Origin: an uncultured Anaerolineales bacterium
GTDB lineage: Bacteria > Chloroflexota > Anaerolineae > Anaerolineales > Villigracilaceae
Direction: 5' to 3'
DNA: 36,729 nt
Assembly: GCA_937928015.1 (NCBI GenBank)
Contig: CALFXA010000205.1
Span: 1 to 36,729 of the forward strand
Shown: piece by piece, positions 1 to 7,703 of the stretch
Position numbering within the stretch: the first letter of the stretch is position 1
Layout of the letters: every line of letters starts with the position of its first letter
Notes under the pieces: generated by a model
Database searches by the model: none
The model's input: the letters and a program-made list of their open reading frames with translations, nothing else
Told to the model about the DNA's origin: nothing
Program-made: the position numbers and the translations under genes

Positions 1-451
1 GATAGTACGAGTCGTAGGTGTTGCTGGAATAGCGGATGTTGTCGAAGATGAAGAACTCGGCCTCGGGTCCCATGAAGACGGTGTCGGCGATGCCTGTCTG
101 CTTGAGGTAGGCCTCGGCCTTGCGCGCCACGTAGCGCGGATCGCGCAGGTAGGGCTGGAGCGTGATCGGGTCGTAGACGTCGCAGGTCACGACCAGGGTG
201 GGGATATTGGCTACGGGGTCCATGAAAGCAGATTCGGGGTCAGGCATGAGCAGCATGTCAGACTCGTGAATTTCCTGGAACCCGCGGATGGACGAGCCGT
301 CGAAGGGCATGCCTTCCGTGAACAACTCTTCTTCAAGGCGGCGGGCGGGAAGACTCACGTGCTGCCACTGACCGGGCAGGTCGATGAAACGAAGATCAAT
401 CACCTTTGCATCTTTGCCGAGGGCAAGGACGTCTGCGATCGTTTTAGCCAT
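1..451 (-). CDS. glnA: Glutamine synthetase, type I (N-terminal part, runs off the window)
   Basis: Glutamine synthetase makes glutamine from glutamate, ammonium and ATP in the cytoplasm. The first 150 codons are present and the gene leaves the window at base 1. The reverse-strand translation starts MAKTIADVLALGKDAKV and contains FDGSSIRGFQEIHESDM, the N-terminal beta-grasp signature of type I enzymes. It continues with a DVYDPITLQPYLRDPRYVA stretch and then GPEAEFF, the start of the catalytic domain with its metal-binding glutamates. The start at 451 is supported by an AAGGAG ribosome binding site near 460-466. The gene is divergent from glnE, whose product is expected to modify this enzyme; the tyrosine that would be adenylylated lies outside the window. 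The promoter carries the shared nitrogen palindrome (534-551). Identification is secure; the subtype within GSI cannot be judged from this part. Confidence 0.95.
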   Translation of the reverse strand, partial: MAKTIADVLALGKDAKVIDLRFIDLPGQWQHVSLPARRLEEELFTEGMPFDGSSIRGFQEIHESDMLLMPDPESAFMDPVANIPTLVVTCDVYDPITLQPYLRDPRYVARKAEAYLKQTGIADTVFMGPEAEFFIFDNIRYSSNTYDSYY

Positions 452-505
452 GAAATATCTCTCCTTATAACCAAATGAGCATTTGTCCTTTGTCAGGACG
501 CCTAG

Positions 506-511
506 ATTATA
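506..511 (-). promoter_or_regulatory. -10 box of the glnA promoter
   Basis: A perfect TATAAT on the minus strand lies 22 bp downstream of the palindrome at 534-551. The expected transcription start is near 499, giving a 5' UTR of about 48 nt before the glnA start at 451. At the -35 position there is only TAGACG, which touches the last base of the palindrome. This fits an activator bound just upstream of a weak -35, but a repressor is not excluded. Confidence 0.6.
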
Positions 512-533
512 GGCACGCGGAGGGGCCCCGTCT

Positions 534-551
534 ATTACCCAAATGGAGCAT
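534..551 (-). promoter_or_regulatory. Nitrogen-regulon palindrome upstream of glnA
   Basis: The plus strand reads ATTACCCA-AA-TGGAGCAT. The half nearest the glnA promoter is a perfect match to the half-site seen twice in the gltB operator; the far half is degraded but keeps TGG...AT. Its centre is about 43 bp upstream of the predicted glnA start of transcription. It also lies about 40 bp upstream of the glnE -35 region, so it could influence both divergent genes. The binding protein is not known from this window. Confidence 0.65.
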
Positions 552-590
552 ATTTGGTCCGAGGAAAGCTCCGTGCCTTTGTATCAGGTT

Positions 591-618
591 TTTGCACGGC
601 TGGTCCCTCATGTATAAT
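591..618 (+). promoter_or_regulatory. glnE promoter, probably giving a leaderless mRNA
   Basis: TATAAT lies at 613-618 with TTTGCA (591-596) 16 bp upstream. The predicted first transcribed base, about 7 nt after the -10 box, coincides with the A of the ATG at 625. No ribosome binding site precedes that ATG. The sequence therefore suggests leaderless translation of glnE. Confidence 0.6.
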
Positions 619-624
619 CTCGGC

Positions 625-3600
625 ATGGATATTCAACTTCCAGCGAATCTGGTGGACCCAGCCTCGGCGGCGCGGCGCATTCAACGCTTGCAGGATTCCC
701 AGGCCCGCGACTTTTCCGTCGTCTTTCAGCATTTATTTTCTGCCTTGGAGTCGGCCGCCGACGCCGACCGTTCGCTGACCTATTTCGAGCGCTTCACCGA
801 AAATTACGGCGCGGAGTTGTTCCCCGTTCTGGAGAAGGACCCGCGTGTGATCGAGATTCTGGTCACGTTGTTTTCCGCAAGCCAGTTCCTGACCGAGATC
901 CTGTTGCGCAATCCCCAGTCGTTGTCGCTGCTGCTGGACCGTCAATCGCTGACCCAGCGCAAAACGATGGAGCAATTCCAGAGCGAGGCGGAGGCGGCGG
1001 TCACGCGCGCAGGGGACCGAACCGCGTTCAACCGTTATCAGCACGGGGAGCTCTTGCGTATTGGCGTTTGCGATTTCCTCGCGCTATTCGACTTCTCCAC
1101 CGTGGTCTCGCAACTCTCGCGCATGGCCATCGGACTGACACGCGCCTGCCTGCATTACGCCTCGCGGCAGACGGGGATTCCCACCAGCGGATTCGTCGTG
1201 CTGGCGATGGGCAAGCTGGGCGGGCGCGAGTTGAATTACAGTTCCGACATCGACCTGCTTTTCATCGCGAAGGATGACTCGGTCAACTATATCCCGCTGG
1301 CCCAAAAGCTGATCGACCTGTTGGCTGCCTCCACCTCGCAGGGATTCCTCTATCGTGTGGACATCCGCCTGCGTCCGTGGGGTAACGACGGTCCGCTGGT
1401 GGCGACGATGGACGGTTACATGCGTTACATCGAGAAGAATGCGCGGCTGTGGGAGAAGCAAGCGCTCTTGAAGATGCGACCCATCGCGGGCGACTTGTCG
1501 CTGGGGGAACAGGTACGCGAGCGGGTCCAGTCGTATATCTTCAGCGCCCCGCCCGAGGAGGTCCGCGCGGGCGTGTTTGCGATGAAGCAGCGCACCGAGG
1601 AATTCCTGCAATCCAAGGGACGCGGCTGGGGTGAGGTCAAATTGGGCGTGGGTTCGATCCGCGACGTGGAGTTCGTAGTGCAATATTTGCAACTCACCAA
1701 CATGAGCCAATATCCGCAGATCCGCACGCGTGCCACACTCAAGGGGCTGCGCTTCCTGCGGTCGGCGGGGCTGCTGACCTCGGTCGAGGCGCGGATTCTG
1801 TCTGACGGCTACACCTTCCTGCGCACCATCGAGCATTACCTGCAAATGATGGATTATCGGCAGACCTACACGCTGCCCTCTGAGCCGTCGGCCATCGCCT
1901 TCCTGGCGCGGCGGCTGGGATTCGAGTCGGGCGAGAAATTTGTCGAGCGTTACCAGGAACATTGCAAGGCGATTCGCGAAGTCTACCTGCGTATTGTGGG
2001 GAACGAATCCACGCCTGCGGAGCTGCCCGCCGTCAGCCGGCACGTCGCGCGCATGGACGTCTCCTACGCCAAAACCTTCACACCCGAAGATATCCATCGT
2101 CACGCCGAGCTGGCCCAAAAGTTGAGCGAGTCCCTGCCTGCCATCGTGGACGCTGTTCCGCTCACGCCCGACACCTGGCGTGTGACCATCGTCGGCTATG
2201 ATTACCCGGGCGAGTTGTCCATCATCTGCGGCCTGTTCTTCGTCTACGGCTTCGACATCCTCGACGGCAGCGTCTTCACCTATGAGGCGGCGCAGATCAA
2301 TCAGCCCGCGCGGGTCCGCAGGGGACAAGCCTCGGCGTCCCTTTCCGACACGCGCCAAAAGATCGTGGACGTGTTCACGGTCAAGTCGGTATTCTTCGAG
2401 CCGCCTAGCAGCGCCGTCTGGGACACCTACACGCGCGATTTGTTCGGGCTGCTGGCTCTCTTCCGCGAGGGAAAACGGCGCGAGGCGCGCGGTCAACTGG
2501 CGAAGCGGGTGGGGGCGGCCTTCCAGTCGGTGCCAGGCCGGGTCGCGCCGCTGCTGCCCATCGACATCGAAATCGACAATGAGACCTCCGACCGCTATAC
2601 CGCATTGCGCATCGATGCGCCCGACACGGTCGGCTTCCTGTATGAGTTCACCAACGCGCTGGCCTTCACCCGCACGAACATCGTGCGCGTGAACGTCAGC
2701 ACGGAGGGCAGCCGCGTACACGACATTTTGTACGTCACCGACGCGCACGGGATGAAGATTCTCGCGCCCGAGAAGCAGCGCGAGCTGCGCGCGGCGGTCG
2801 TACTGATCAAACATTTCACGCACCTGTTGCCGAATTCGCCCAACCCCGAGTCGGCCCTGCTGCACTTCCGCGAATTTCTGGAGCAGCTTTTCAAACGTCC
2901 CAACTGGCCCGATGAGATTGCCACGTTTGAAAATACCGACGCGCTGCGCGCGCTGGCGCGTCTGCTGGGGGTGAGCGATTTTCTGTGGGACGATTTCCTG
3001 CGGATGCAATATGCGAATCTCTTCCCCGTGGTGCGCGACATGGACGCGCTCGAAACCGCCAAACCGCGCGCGCAACTGGACCTGGAGCTGGCTCAGGCCC
3101 TCGACTCGTGTTCCGTCGGCGGGCTGGATTATCCCAACTGGCGCGCCGCGCTCAATGCCTTCAAGGACCGTGAACTCTTCCGCATCGACATGCGTCACAT
3201 CCTCGGGTTGACGGGCGAGTTCTGGGACTTCGCCGCCGAACTGACCGAGCTGGCCGAGGTGGTCATCACCGCCGCCTTTGCGCGTATTGCTCCTCCTTCC
3301 GCGCGGATGGCGGTCCTGGCGCTGGGAAAATGTGGCGGGCGCGAGTTGGGCTTTGCCTCCGACATCGAGTTGATGTTCGTGTACGACGAGCAGGCTACGT
3401 CCACCCTGAAGGGTGACGACTACGAAAAATTCGTGCGCGACTTTGTCTCGACGATCCAGGCGCGGCAGGAGGGCATCTTCCAGATCGACCTGCAACTGCG
3501 CCCCTACGGGAAGGCGGGCAGCCTGGCGGTCTCTCTGGAAAGCTTCCGCCGCTACTACGCGCCGACGGGTCCCGCCTGGGCGTACGAGCGGCAGGCCTTG

Positions 3601-4137
3601 GTCAAGTTGCGGCCGATTGCGGGCGATCCGACTCTCGGTCAGGAGGTCTGTGTTCTGCGCGACGAATACACCTACTCCGCGGGAGCCTTCGATGTGACCG
3701 CCATGCGCGCCATGCGCGAGCGTCAGGTGCGGCACCTGGTCAAGGGTGGGACCTTCAACGCCAAGTTCAGCCCGGGCGGATTGGTGGATGTCGAGTATTT
3801 GATCCAGGGCTTGCAGATCAACCACGGCGTGGAGCATCCATCGGTGCGGACGACCAATTCGCGCGAAGCGATGTCCGCGCTGCACGAGGCGGGCGTCCTC
3901 TCGAAAGAGGACTATGACCATCTGCGCAAGGCGCACACCTTCCTGCATTGGCTGATCGACTCGCTGCGCGTGGTGCGCGGCAGTTCGAAGGACATCACCG
4001 TTCCGCGCTACGGCAGCGACGAGTTTGCCTTCCTCGCGCGTCGTCTGCGTTACGAAAGCAACCTCGACCGCCTGCGCGAGGATCTGGCAGGCTACTCGCA
4101 CGATGTGGTGGAGATTAATCAGCGTTTGCTAGGATGA
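625..4137 (+). CDS. glnE: GlnE-type glutamine synthetase adenylyltransferase/deadenylylase with internal ACT segments
   Basis: GlnE attaches AMP to glutamine synthetase and removes it, according to nitrogen status. Two nucleotidyltransferase modules are visible: GKLGGRELNYSSDIDLLF around residues 196-213 and GKCGGRELGFASDIELMF around residues 900-920. Each is followed by the helical region typical of GlnE/GlnD enzymes (for example VGSIRDVEFVVQYLQL and GGLVDVEYLIQGLQI). The second module has D-I-E where the first has D-I-D. Between them are two stretches resembling ACT domains of GlnD, near residues 517-555 (VTIVGYDYPGELSIICGLF) and 658-712 (RIDAPDTVGFLYEFTNALA). The product is 1170 aa, against roughly 950 for the E. 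coli enzyme, and the ACT insertion accounts for most of the excess. The reading frame is open from 475, but the start is set at 625 because TATAAT at 613-618 would put the transcript's first base there. Family call is secure; direct glutamine sensing by the ACT segments is inference. Confidence 0.9.
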   Translation: MDIQLPANLVDPASAARRIQRLQDSQARDFSVVFQHLFSALESAADADRSLTYFERFTENYGAELFPVLEKDPRVIEILVTLFSASQFLTEILLRNPQSLSLLLDRQSLTQRKTMEQFQSEAEAAVTRAGDRTAFNRYQHGELLRIGVCDFLALFDFSTVVSQLSRMAIGLTRACLHYASRQTGIPTSGFVVLAMGKLGGRELNYSSDIDLLFIAKDDSVNYIPLAQKLIDLLAASTSQGFLYRVDIRLRPWGNDGPLVATMDGYMRYIEKNARLWEKQALLKMRPIAGDLSLGEQVRERVQSYIFSAPPEEVRAGVFAMKQRTEEFLQSKGRGWGEVKLGVGSIRDVEFVVQYLQLTNMSQYPQIRTRATLKGLRFLRSAGLLTSVEARILSDGYTFLRTIEHYLQMMDYRQTYTLPSEPSAIAFLARRLGFESGEKFVERYQEHCKAIREVYLRIVGNESTPAELPAVSRHVARMDVSYAKTFTPEDIHRHAELAQKLSESLPAIVDAVPLTPDTWRVTIVGYDYPGELSIICGLFFVYGFDILDGSVFTYEAAQINQPARVRRGQASASLSDTRQKIVDVFTVKSVFFEPPSSAVWDTYTRDLFGLLALFREGKRREARGQLAKRVGAAFQSVPGRVAPLLPIDIEIDNETSDRYTALRIDAPDTVGFLYEFTNALAFTRTNIVRVNVSTEGSRVHDILYVTDAHGMKILAPEKQRELRAAVVLIKHFTHLLPNSPNPESALLHFREFLEQLFKRPNWPDEIATFENTDALRALARLLGVSDFLWDDFLRMQYANLFPVVRDMDALETAKPRAQLDLELAQALDSCSVGGLDYPNWRAALNAFKDRELFRIDMRHILGLTGEFWDFAAELTELAEVVITAAFARIAPPSARMAVLALGKCGGRELGFASDIELMFVYDEQATSTLKGDDYEKFVRDFVSTIQARQEGIFQIDLQLRPYGKAGSLAVSLESFRRYYAPTGPAWAYERQALVKLRPIAGDPTLGQEVCVLRDEYTYSAGAFDVTAMRAMRERQVRHLVKGGTFNAKFSPGGLVDVEYLIQGLQINHGVEHPSVRTTNSREAMSALHEAGVLSKEDYDHLRKAHTFLHWLIDSLRVVRGSSKDITVPRYGSDEFAFLARRLRYESNLDRLREDLAGYSHDVVEINQRLLG

Positions 4138-4153
4138 GCATTGGTGTGATGAT

Positions 4154-4190
4154 GAAAAAAAGCCGACCATCGTTGGCCGGCTTTTTTTTG
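4154..4190. terminator. Bidirectional terminator between glnE and the amtB operon
   Basis: The hairpin GCCGACCA-TCGT-TGGCCGGC has one A/C mismatch. It is flanked by a run of A on the left and a run of T on the right, so it can stop transcription from either side. It serves glnE on the plus strand and the small membrane protein gene at the end of the amtB operon on the minus strand. Confidence 0.85.
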
Positions 4191-4202
4191 TTCTGGGGTT
4201 AT

Positions 4203-4517
4203 TTATTCGAAAACGGCCATGTGCTGCTGCATGCCTGGGGCGGGGACCAGCATGCCCCCCGCGTTTTGTGGCTGTGGCACGGATGGAATTGGCGCTTCTT
4301 CGGTGTGTGATTTGAGCCAGGTTTCCATCTTTTCCATGAACAACATGAGCGGCCATAAAAGGATGATCGAAGCGGCCTGCACCAGGAACTGAGCCCGGGC
4401 CAGTCCGTTGAGACTGCGCAGGTCGGTCTTTTCGAGCAGGATGCGGGCCATAAAGATTCCCATGCCAAGATAAACCAACAGGGGCGGGGAAATGTGGGGC
4501 AGGGCTGATTCGTTCAT
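4203..4517 (-). CDS. Small membrane protein of unknown function, last gene of the amtB operon
   Basis: The 104-aa product is not recognised. Two hydrophobic stretches are visible, around residues 12-28 (PPLLVYLGMGIFMARIL) and 44-61 (FLVQAASIILLWPLMLFM). A polar, proline-rich C-terminal tail follows. The start at 4517 has a clear AAGGAG about 7 nt upstream, and only 16 nt separate it from the end of amtB, so the two are almost certainly co-transcribed. amtB genes are usually paired with a PII gene (glnK); here the partner position is taken by this protein, which has no PII features. A role linked to ammonium uptake is plausible from position alone. Confidence 0.75.
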   Translation of the reverse strand: MNESALPHISPPLLVYLGMGIFMARILLEKTDLRSLNGLARAQFLVQAASIILLWPLMLFMEKMETWLKSHTEEAPIPSVPQPQNAGGMLVPAPGMQQHMAVFE

Positions 4518-4533
4518 GGGAGTGTCTCCTTAG

Positions 4534-6111
4534 TTAGAGGGAAGGTTCCAATTCTTTCGAGAAGCCAGGCGTGGCGGACTTTTCGTCGGCGAAGGAGGGC
4601 GCGGGTTCCCAATCCTTGGGATAGCCTTCGCCGCCCATTTCGGGGACGTCGAGACCCTTCAACTCATCCTCGCGTGAGACTCGCAGCAGTTTGAAGGCGC
4701 TCAGGACCTGGAAGAACACATAGCTCAAGCCGCCGACCACGACCAGCACGGAGGCCGCTTCCGCCAGTTGTGCGAAGATTTGGGTGTAGCCGCCGTATAG
4801 CAGGCCCGTGACGGGGGTGGCGACGCCATTCCAGGCGGCGGTGTCGGGATTGCCGTTGGCGAAGATGCCCACGGCCAACACGCCCAGCAGACCGTTGCCG
4901 AGGTGCACAGGGACCGCGCCTACGGGGTCATCGATCTTGGCCTTCTCAAGCAGTACCGATGCGATGCAGACCCATACGCCTGCGATGAGGCCGATCACCA
5001 CGGCGGCCCACAGGTCCACGAAGGCCGAGGGAGCGGTAATCGCCACCAGGCCAGCCAGGATGCCGTTCACCGACATGGCAGGATCAGGCTTCTTGAGCGG
5101 CGAAACCCACCACATGTAGAACATGGCCGACATGCCGCCCGCCGCTCCCGCCAGCAGGGTATTGATGGCGGCGATGACCGCCAGATTGCGGAAGGCGCCC
5201 GTGAAGCCCAGCGAAGAACCAGGATTGAAACCGAACCATCCAAAGAACAGGATGATGGTGCCGAGCACACCCAGCGAGAGGCTATGTCCGGGGATGGTAT
5301 TGGCCGAACCGTCCTTGTTGAATTTGCCGATGCGCGGACCGATGACCAGCGCGCCCGCCAGAGCGACCGCGCCGCCGATCATGTGTACCACGCCCGAGCC
5401 TGCGAAATCCACGGCGCCGTTGCCCCAGCCCAGGCTGCGCCCAAGGTTGGCGAGCCAGCCGCCGCCCCAGACCCATCCAGCCACCAGCGGGTAGATGAAC
5501 ATGCTGACCCACAATCCCATCAGCACGAAGCCAGAGAACTTGAGGCGTTCGGCCATCGAGCCCGTGGGGATGGTGGCGGCGGTATCCATGAAGACCATCT
5601 GGAACAGGAAGAAGGTCAGTACGCCGAAGTGCAGGCCCACGCCCGCCAGGCCGAAACCCGTCAGGCCGAGGAAGCCCTGTCCGCCAATCAGCAGCGGCTT
5701 GTCGAGCAGGCCGCTCCAGTCACCGAGCGTCACGGGCGAAAAGGCCCAGGCGTCCAGTCCGTTCAGAGCGGGGTAGGTGTAGTTGACACCGCCGAACTGA
5801 AAGGCAAAGCCCGTCAGCCAGTAACCCAGCGCACCGATACAGAACACCATCATGTTCATCATCATGGTGTGAGCCACGTTCTTGGCGCGGGTAAAGCCTG
5901 TCTCCACCAGGGCGAAGCCTGCCTGCATGAAGAACACCAGGAAGCCAGTTATCAGAACCCACATTACGTTGAGACTCATGGCCGTGTCTTCACCGTCAGC
6001 GGACGGAATGTGCAGCCCCTGGGCCAGGGCATTGTGCGGCGCGAACAATAAGGCGGCCATAGCAAGGGCTGGGAAGATCCAGCGCAGGGAGCGGACAATT
6101 TTACGATTCAT
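4534..6111 (-). CDS. amtB: Ammonium transporter, Amt family
   Basis: An inner-membrane ammonium channel/transporter of 525 aa. Residues 1-31 form a signal peptide ending NALA-Q, as in many bacterial Amt proteins. The family is shown by FFMQAGFALVETGFTRAKN, FMDTAATIPTGSMAERLKF, the first pore histidine in DFAGSGVVHMIGG and the second in DPVGAVPVHLGNG. The C-terminal cytoplasmic tail contains LRVSREDELKGLDVPEMGGE, a relative of the conserved Amt tail that couples the trimer and touches PII. The gene lies 58 nt downstream of the permease gene and 16 nt upstream of the small membrane protein gene, all on the minus strand, with no promoter or terminator seen between. Expression is therefore probably driven from the palindrome-bearing promoter at 7501-7546. 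No PII gene is present in the window. Confidence 0.96.
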   Translation of the reverse strand: MNRKIVRSLRWIFPALAMAALLFAPHNALAQGLHIPSADGEDTAMSLNVMWVLITGFLVFFMQAGFALVETGFTRAKNVAHTMMMNMMVFCIGALGYWLTGFAFQFGGVNYTYPALNGLDAWAFSPVTLGDWSGLLDKPLLIGGQGFLGLTGFGLAGVGLHFGVLTFFLFQMVFMDTAATIPTGSMAERLKFSGFVLMGLWVSMFIYPLVAGWVWGGGWLANLGRSLGWGNGAVDFAGSGVVHMIGGAVALAGALVIGPRIGKFNKDGSANTIPGHSLSLGVLGTIILFFGWFGFNPGSSLGFTGAFRNLAVIAAINTLLAGAAGGMSAMFYMWWVSPLKKPDPAMSVNGILAGLVAITAPSAFVDLWAAVVIGLIAGVWVCIASVLLEKAKIDDPVGAVPVHLGNGLLGVLAVGIFANGNPDTAAWNGVATPVTGLLYGGYTQIFAQLAEAASVLVVVGGLSYVFFQVLSAFKLLRVSREDELKGLDVPEMGGEGYPKDWEPAPSFADEKSATPGFSKELEPSL

Positions 6112-6169
6112 TTGATGCTTCTCCTTTGGCGAAAAATGATGACGCGGCTGGTTGTAATTCGGCGTCGAG

Positions 6170-7471
6170 TTAATACCAACCGATGTACCCTTTGAGGAAG
6201 ATGAGGAAAGAGGCCACCACCATCACCGTCAGTGTGGCAGGGACGGCCAGCCCCAGCCAACGCTTCCAGCCGATGGGTCCGTGGTGATGCTCGGTGTAGG
6301 CGTAGGCCACCACATTGGCCGAAGCCCCGATGGGGGTGAGGTTACCGCCGATATCGACGCCCAGCGCCAGCGACCAGACCATCAGTCCCAGCGCGGGCAT
6401 GCCAGGGATGGCAGCTAGGTCTTTGAGCACGTAGCTCATCGCCAGCGCCAACGGGACGTTATCAAGGATGCCGCTCAACAGGCCGGGTCCCCAGTGGAGG
6501 GCCAGCACCAGTTGCGTGGGGCTGGTCTGCGCCACCTGTGAGAGGACCAGTGCCAGTTTTTCGAAAACTTGCACCTTCTCCAAACCACCAATCAGCACGA
6601 ACAGGCCGCCGAAGAACAGGATGCTTTCGCCATCCACTTTAAGCAGAGTCTTTTTCTTTTGGTCATCGCGCAGTGCAATAAGCGCCACCCCCGCAGGGAC
6701 GAGGGCCGCCACCGCGGCGCTGATGGGCAGGCCCGTCCATTCGCTGAGCGGCATGTGAAAGACCAGCAGGAAGACCGCCGTCAGAAAACCCGTGAGGCCG
6801 ACACGCGTCAGATGCGCGTGCAGGTCTTCGTTGTGCAGGGCTTCGATCTCTGCGATGGTGATTTCATCGAGCGCGGCGTGAGCATCCTTGAGCGCTTTGC
6901 GGTTGGTGAGGTAGAACATGCCCAACAGGATCAAGGCGGAGATCAGCGAGATGGGTGCGGTATGGGTGACGAAATCAGAGAAGGTGAATCCCAGCGTGGT
7001 GCCGAGGATGACGTTGGGCGGGTCGCCGACCAGGGTGGCGGCTCCGCCTGTGTTGGCGGCGCAGACCTCGGCGATGATCACCGGCACGGGGTCCAGGTTC
7101 AGCAGTCGGCACAGTTGAATGGTCAGCGCGGCGAGGAAGAGCATGACGGTGATGCTGTCCATGAACATGGCCAGGAAGGCGGCCATCAGCACCAGCACCA
7201 CGAACAGGCGAGTGGGGTGATAATTGACCTTGCGGACGGCGGTCATGGCCAGCCAGGTGAAGAATCCCGCCTCCTGCAGGATCGACACCAACAGGAACAT
7301 GCCCGCCAGCAGCCCGAGCGTTTCCCAACTGATATAGGAAAAGGCTTCTTCGATGTTCATGACGCCAAAGGCCACCAGCAATGCGCCGCCCAGCAGCGCC
7401 ACCCAGTGGCGCGGAAATTTTTCGCTGGCGATGGCAATATAGGCGATCAGGAAAATCGAGATGGCAATCAT
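6170..7471 (-). CDS. ArsB/NhaD-type (SLC13-like) ion permease, first gene of the amtB operon
   Basis: A polytopic membrane protein of 433 aa in the ion transporter superfamily. Two conserved re-entrant regions are visible: NTGGAATLVGDPPNVILG in the first half and GVDIGGNLTPIGASANVVA in the second, as in ArsB, NhaD and P-protein-like carriers. The substrate cannot be read from the sequence. The frame is open back to a GTG at 7537, but that codon lies inside the operator. The ATG at 7471 (MIAISIFLIAYIAI) has a GGAG about 9 nt upstream and starts directly with a membrane segment, so it is preferred. Being first in an operon with amtB and under the nitrogen palindrome, it may import a nitrogen-containing or charge-balancing anion or expel a cation; this is inference. 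Confidence 0.85.
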   Translation of the reverse strand: MIAISIFLIAYIAIASEKFPRHWVALLGGALLVAFGVMNIEEAFSYISWETLGLLAGMFLLVSILQEAGFFTWLAMTAVRKVNYHPTRLFVVLVLMAAFLAMFMDSITVMLFLAALTIQLCRLLNLDPVPVIIAEVCAANTGGAATLVGDPPNVILGTTLGFTFSDFVTHTAPISLISALILLGMFYLTNRKALKDAHAALDEITIAEIEALHNEDLHAHLTRVGLTGFLTAVFLLVFHMPLSEWTGLPISAAVAALVPAGVALIALRDDQKKKTLLKVDGESILFFGGLFVLIGGLEKVQVFEKLALVLSQVAQTSPTQLVLALHWGPGLLSGILDNVPLALAMSYVLKDLAAIPGMPALGLMVWSLALGVDIGGNLTPIGASANVVAYAYTEHHHGPIGWKRWLGLAVPATLTVMVVASFLIFLKGYIGWY

Positions 7472-7500
7472 GAATGAACTCCGTATCTCATGGTGCCTGA

Positions 7501-7506
7501 ATTGTA
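7501..7506 (-). promoter_or_regulatory. -10 box of the permease-amtB operon promoter
   Basis: TACAAT on the minus strand is preceded, 22 bp upstream, by the palindrome at 7529-7546. No good -35 is present. The overlapping TATACA at 7503-7508 is an alternative. The predicted start is near 7494, about 23 nt before the ATG at 7471. Confidence 0.5.
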
Positions 7507-7528
7507 TAAACATCTGCTTTATGAGGTA

Positions 7529-7546
7529 ATTACCCACATGGAGAGT
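7529..7546 (-). promoter_or_regulatory. Nitrogen-regulon palindrome, promoter-proximal copy of the amtB operon
   Basis: The plus strand reads ATTACCCA-CA-TGGAGAGT. As at glnA, the half nearest the promoter is a perfect ATTACCCA and the far half begins TGGAG. The centre is about 43 bp upstream of the predicted transcription start. Confidence 0.65.
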
Positions 7547-7593
7547 ATTTTTCGTTTTCCCCGTTCTTTATGCGGCGATTTCCACGTCCCATC

Positions 7594-7610
7594 TCACCCA
7601 AATGGGTAGT
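7594..7610 (-). promoter_or_regulatory. Nitrogen-regulon palindrome, distal copy of the amtB operon
   Basis: The core ACCCA-AA-TGGGT (7596-7607) is perfectly symmetrical and continues as TAGT on the right. It is centred 64 bp, about six helical turns, upstream of the proximal copy. The two could be bound cooperatively on the same face of the DNA. Confidence 0.6.
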
Positions 7611-7660
7611 GGAAATTCAAGTTGCCGCCGACAAGTTTTTTTACCGCAGTGGTGCGGATG

Positions 7661-7700
7661 AAAAGAGGACAGCCGCCTGACCAGGAGGCTGTCCTCTTTC
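7661..7700 (-). terminator. Terminator of the gltBD operon
   Basis: A perfect 13-bp stem (7662-7674 with 7687-7699) with a 12-nt loop lies 4 nt after the gltD stop codon. On the minus strand the stem ends in a short T run. Confidence 0.85.
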
Positions 7701-7703
7701 GTA

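Noticed and set aside
475..624. N-terminal extension of glnE from 475
   Set aside because: The extension covers the divergent promoter and operator, and the predicted transcript begins at the ATG at 625.
1084..4101. A 1005-codon open frame antisense to glnE
   Set aside because: It is the shadow of a G+C-rich gene: its translation is Arg-, Gln- and His-rich with no domain, while the plus strand carries clear GlnE motifs.
4903..6051. A 382-codon frame antisense to amtB, and similar long frames opposite the permease, gltD and gltB
   Set aside because: All overlap well-identified genes and have the low-complexity His/Gln/Arg composition of antisense frames.
7472..7537. Upstream GTG start for the permease
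   Set aside because: It would put the start codon inside the operator and upstream of the predicted -10 box, and it has no ribosome binding site.
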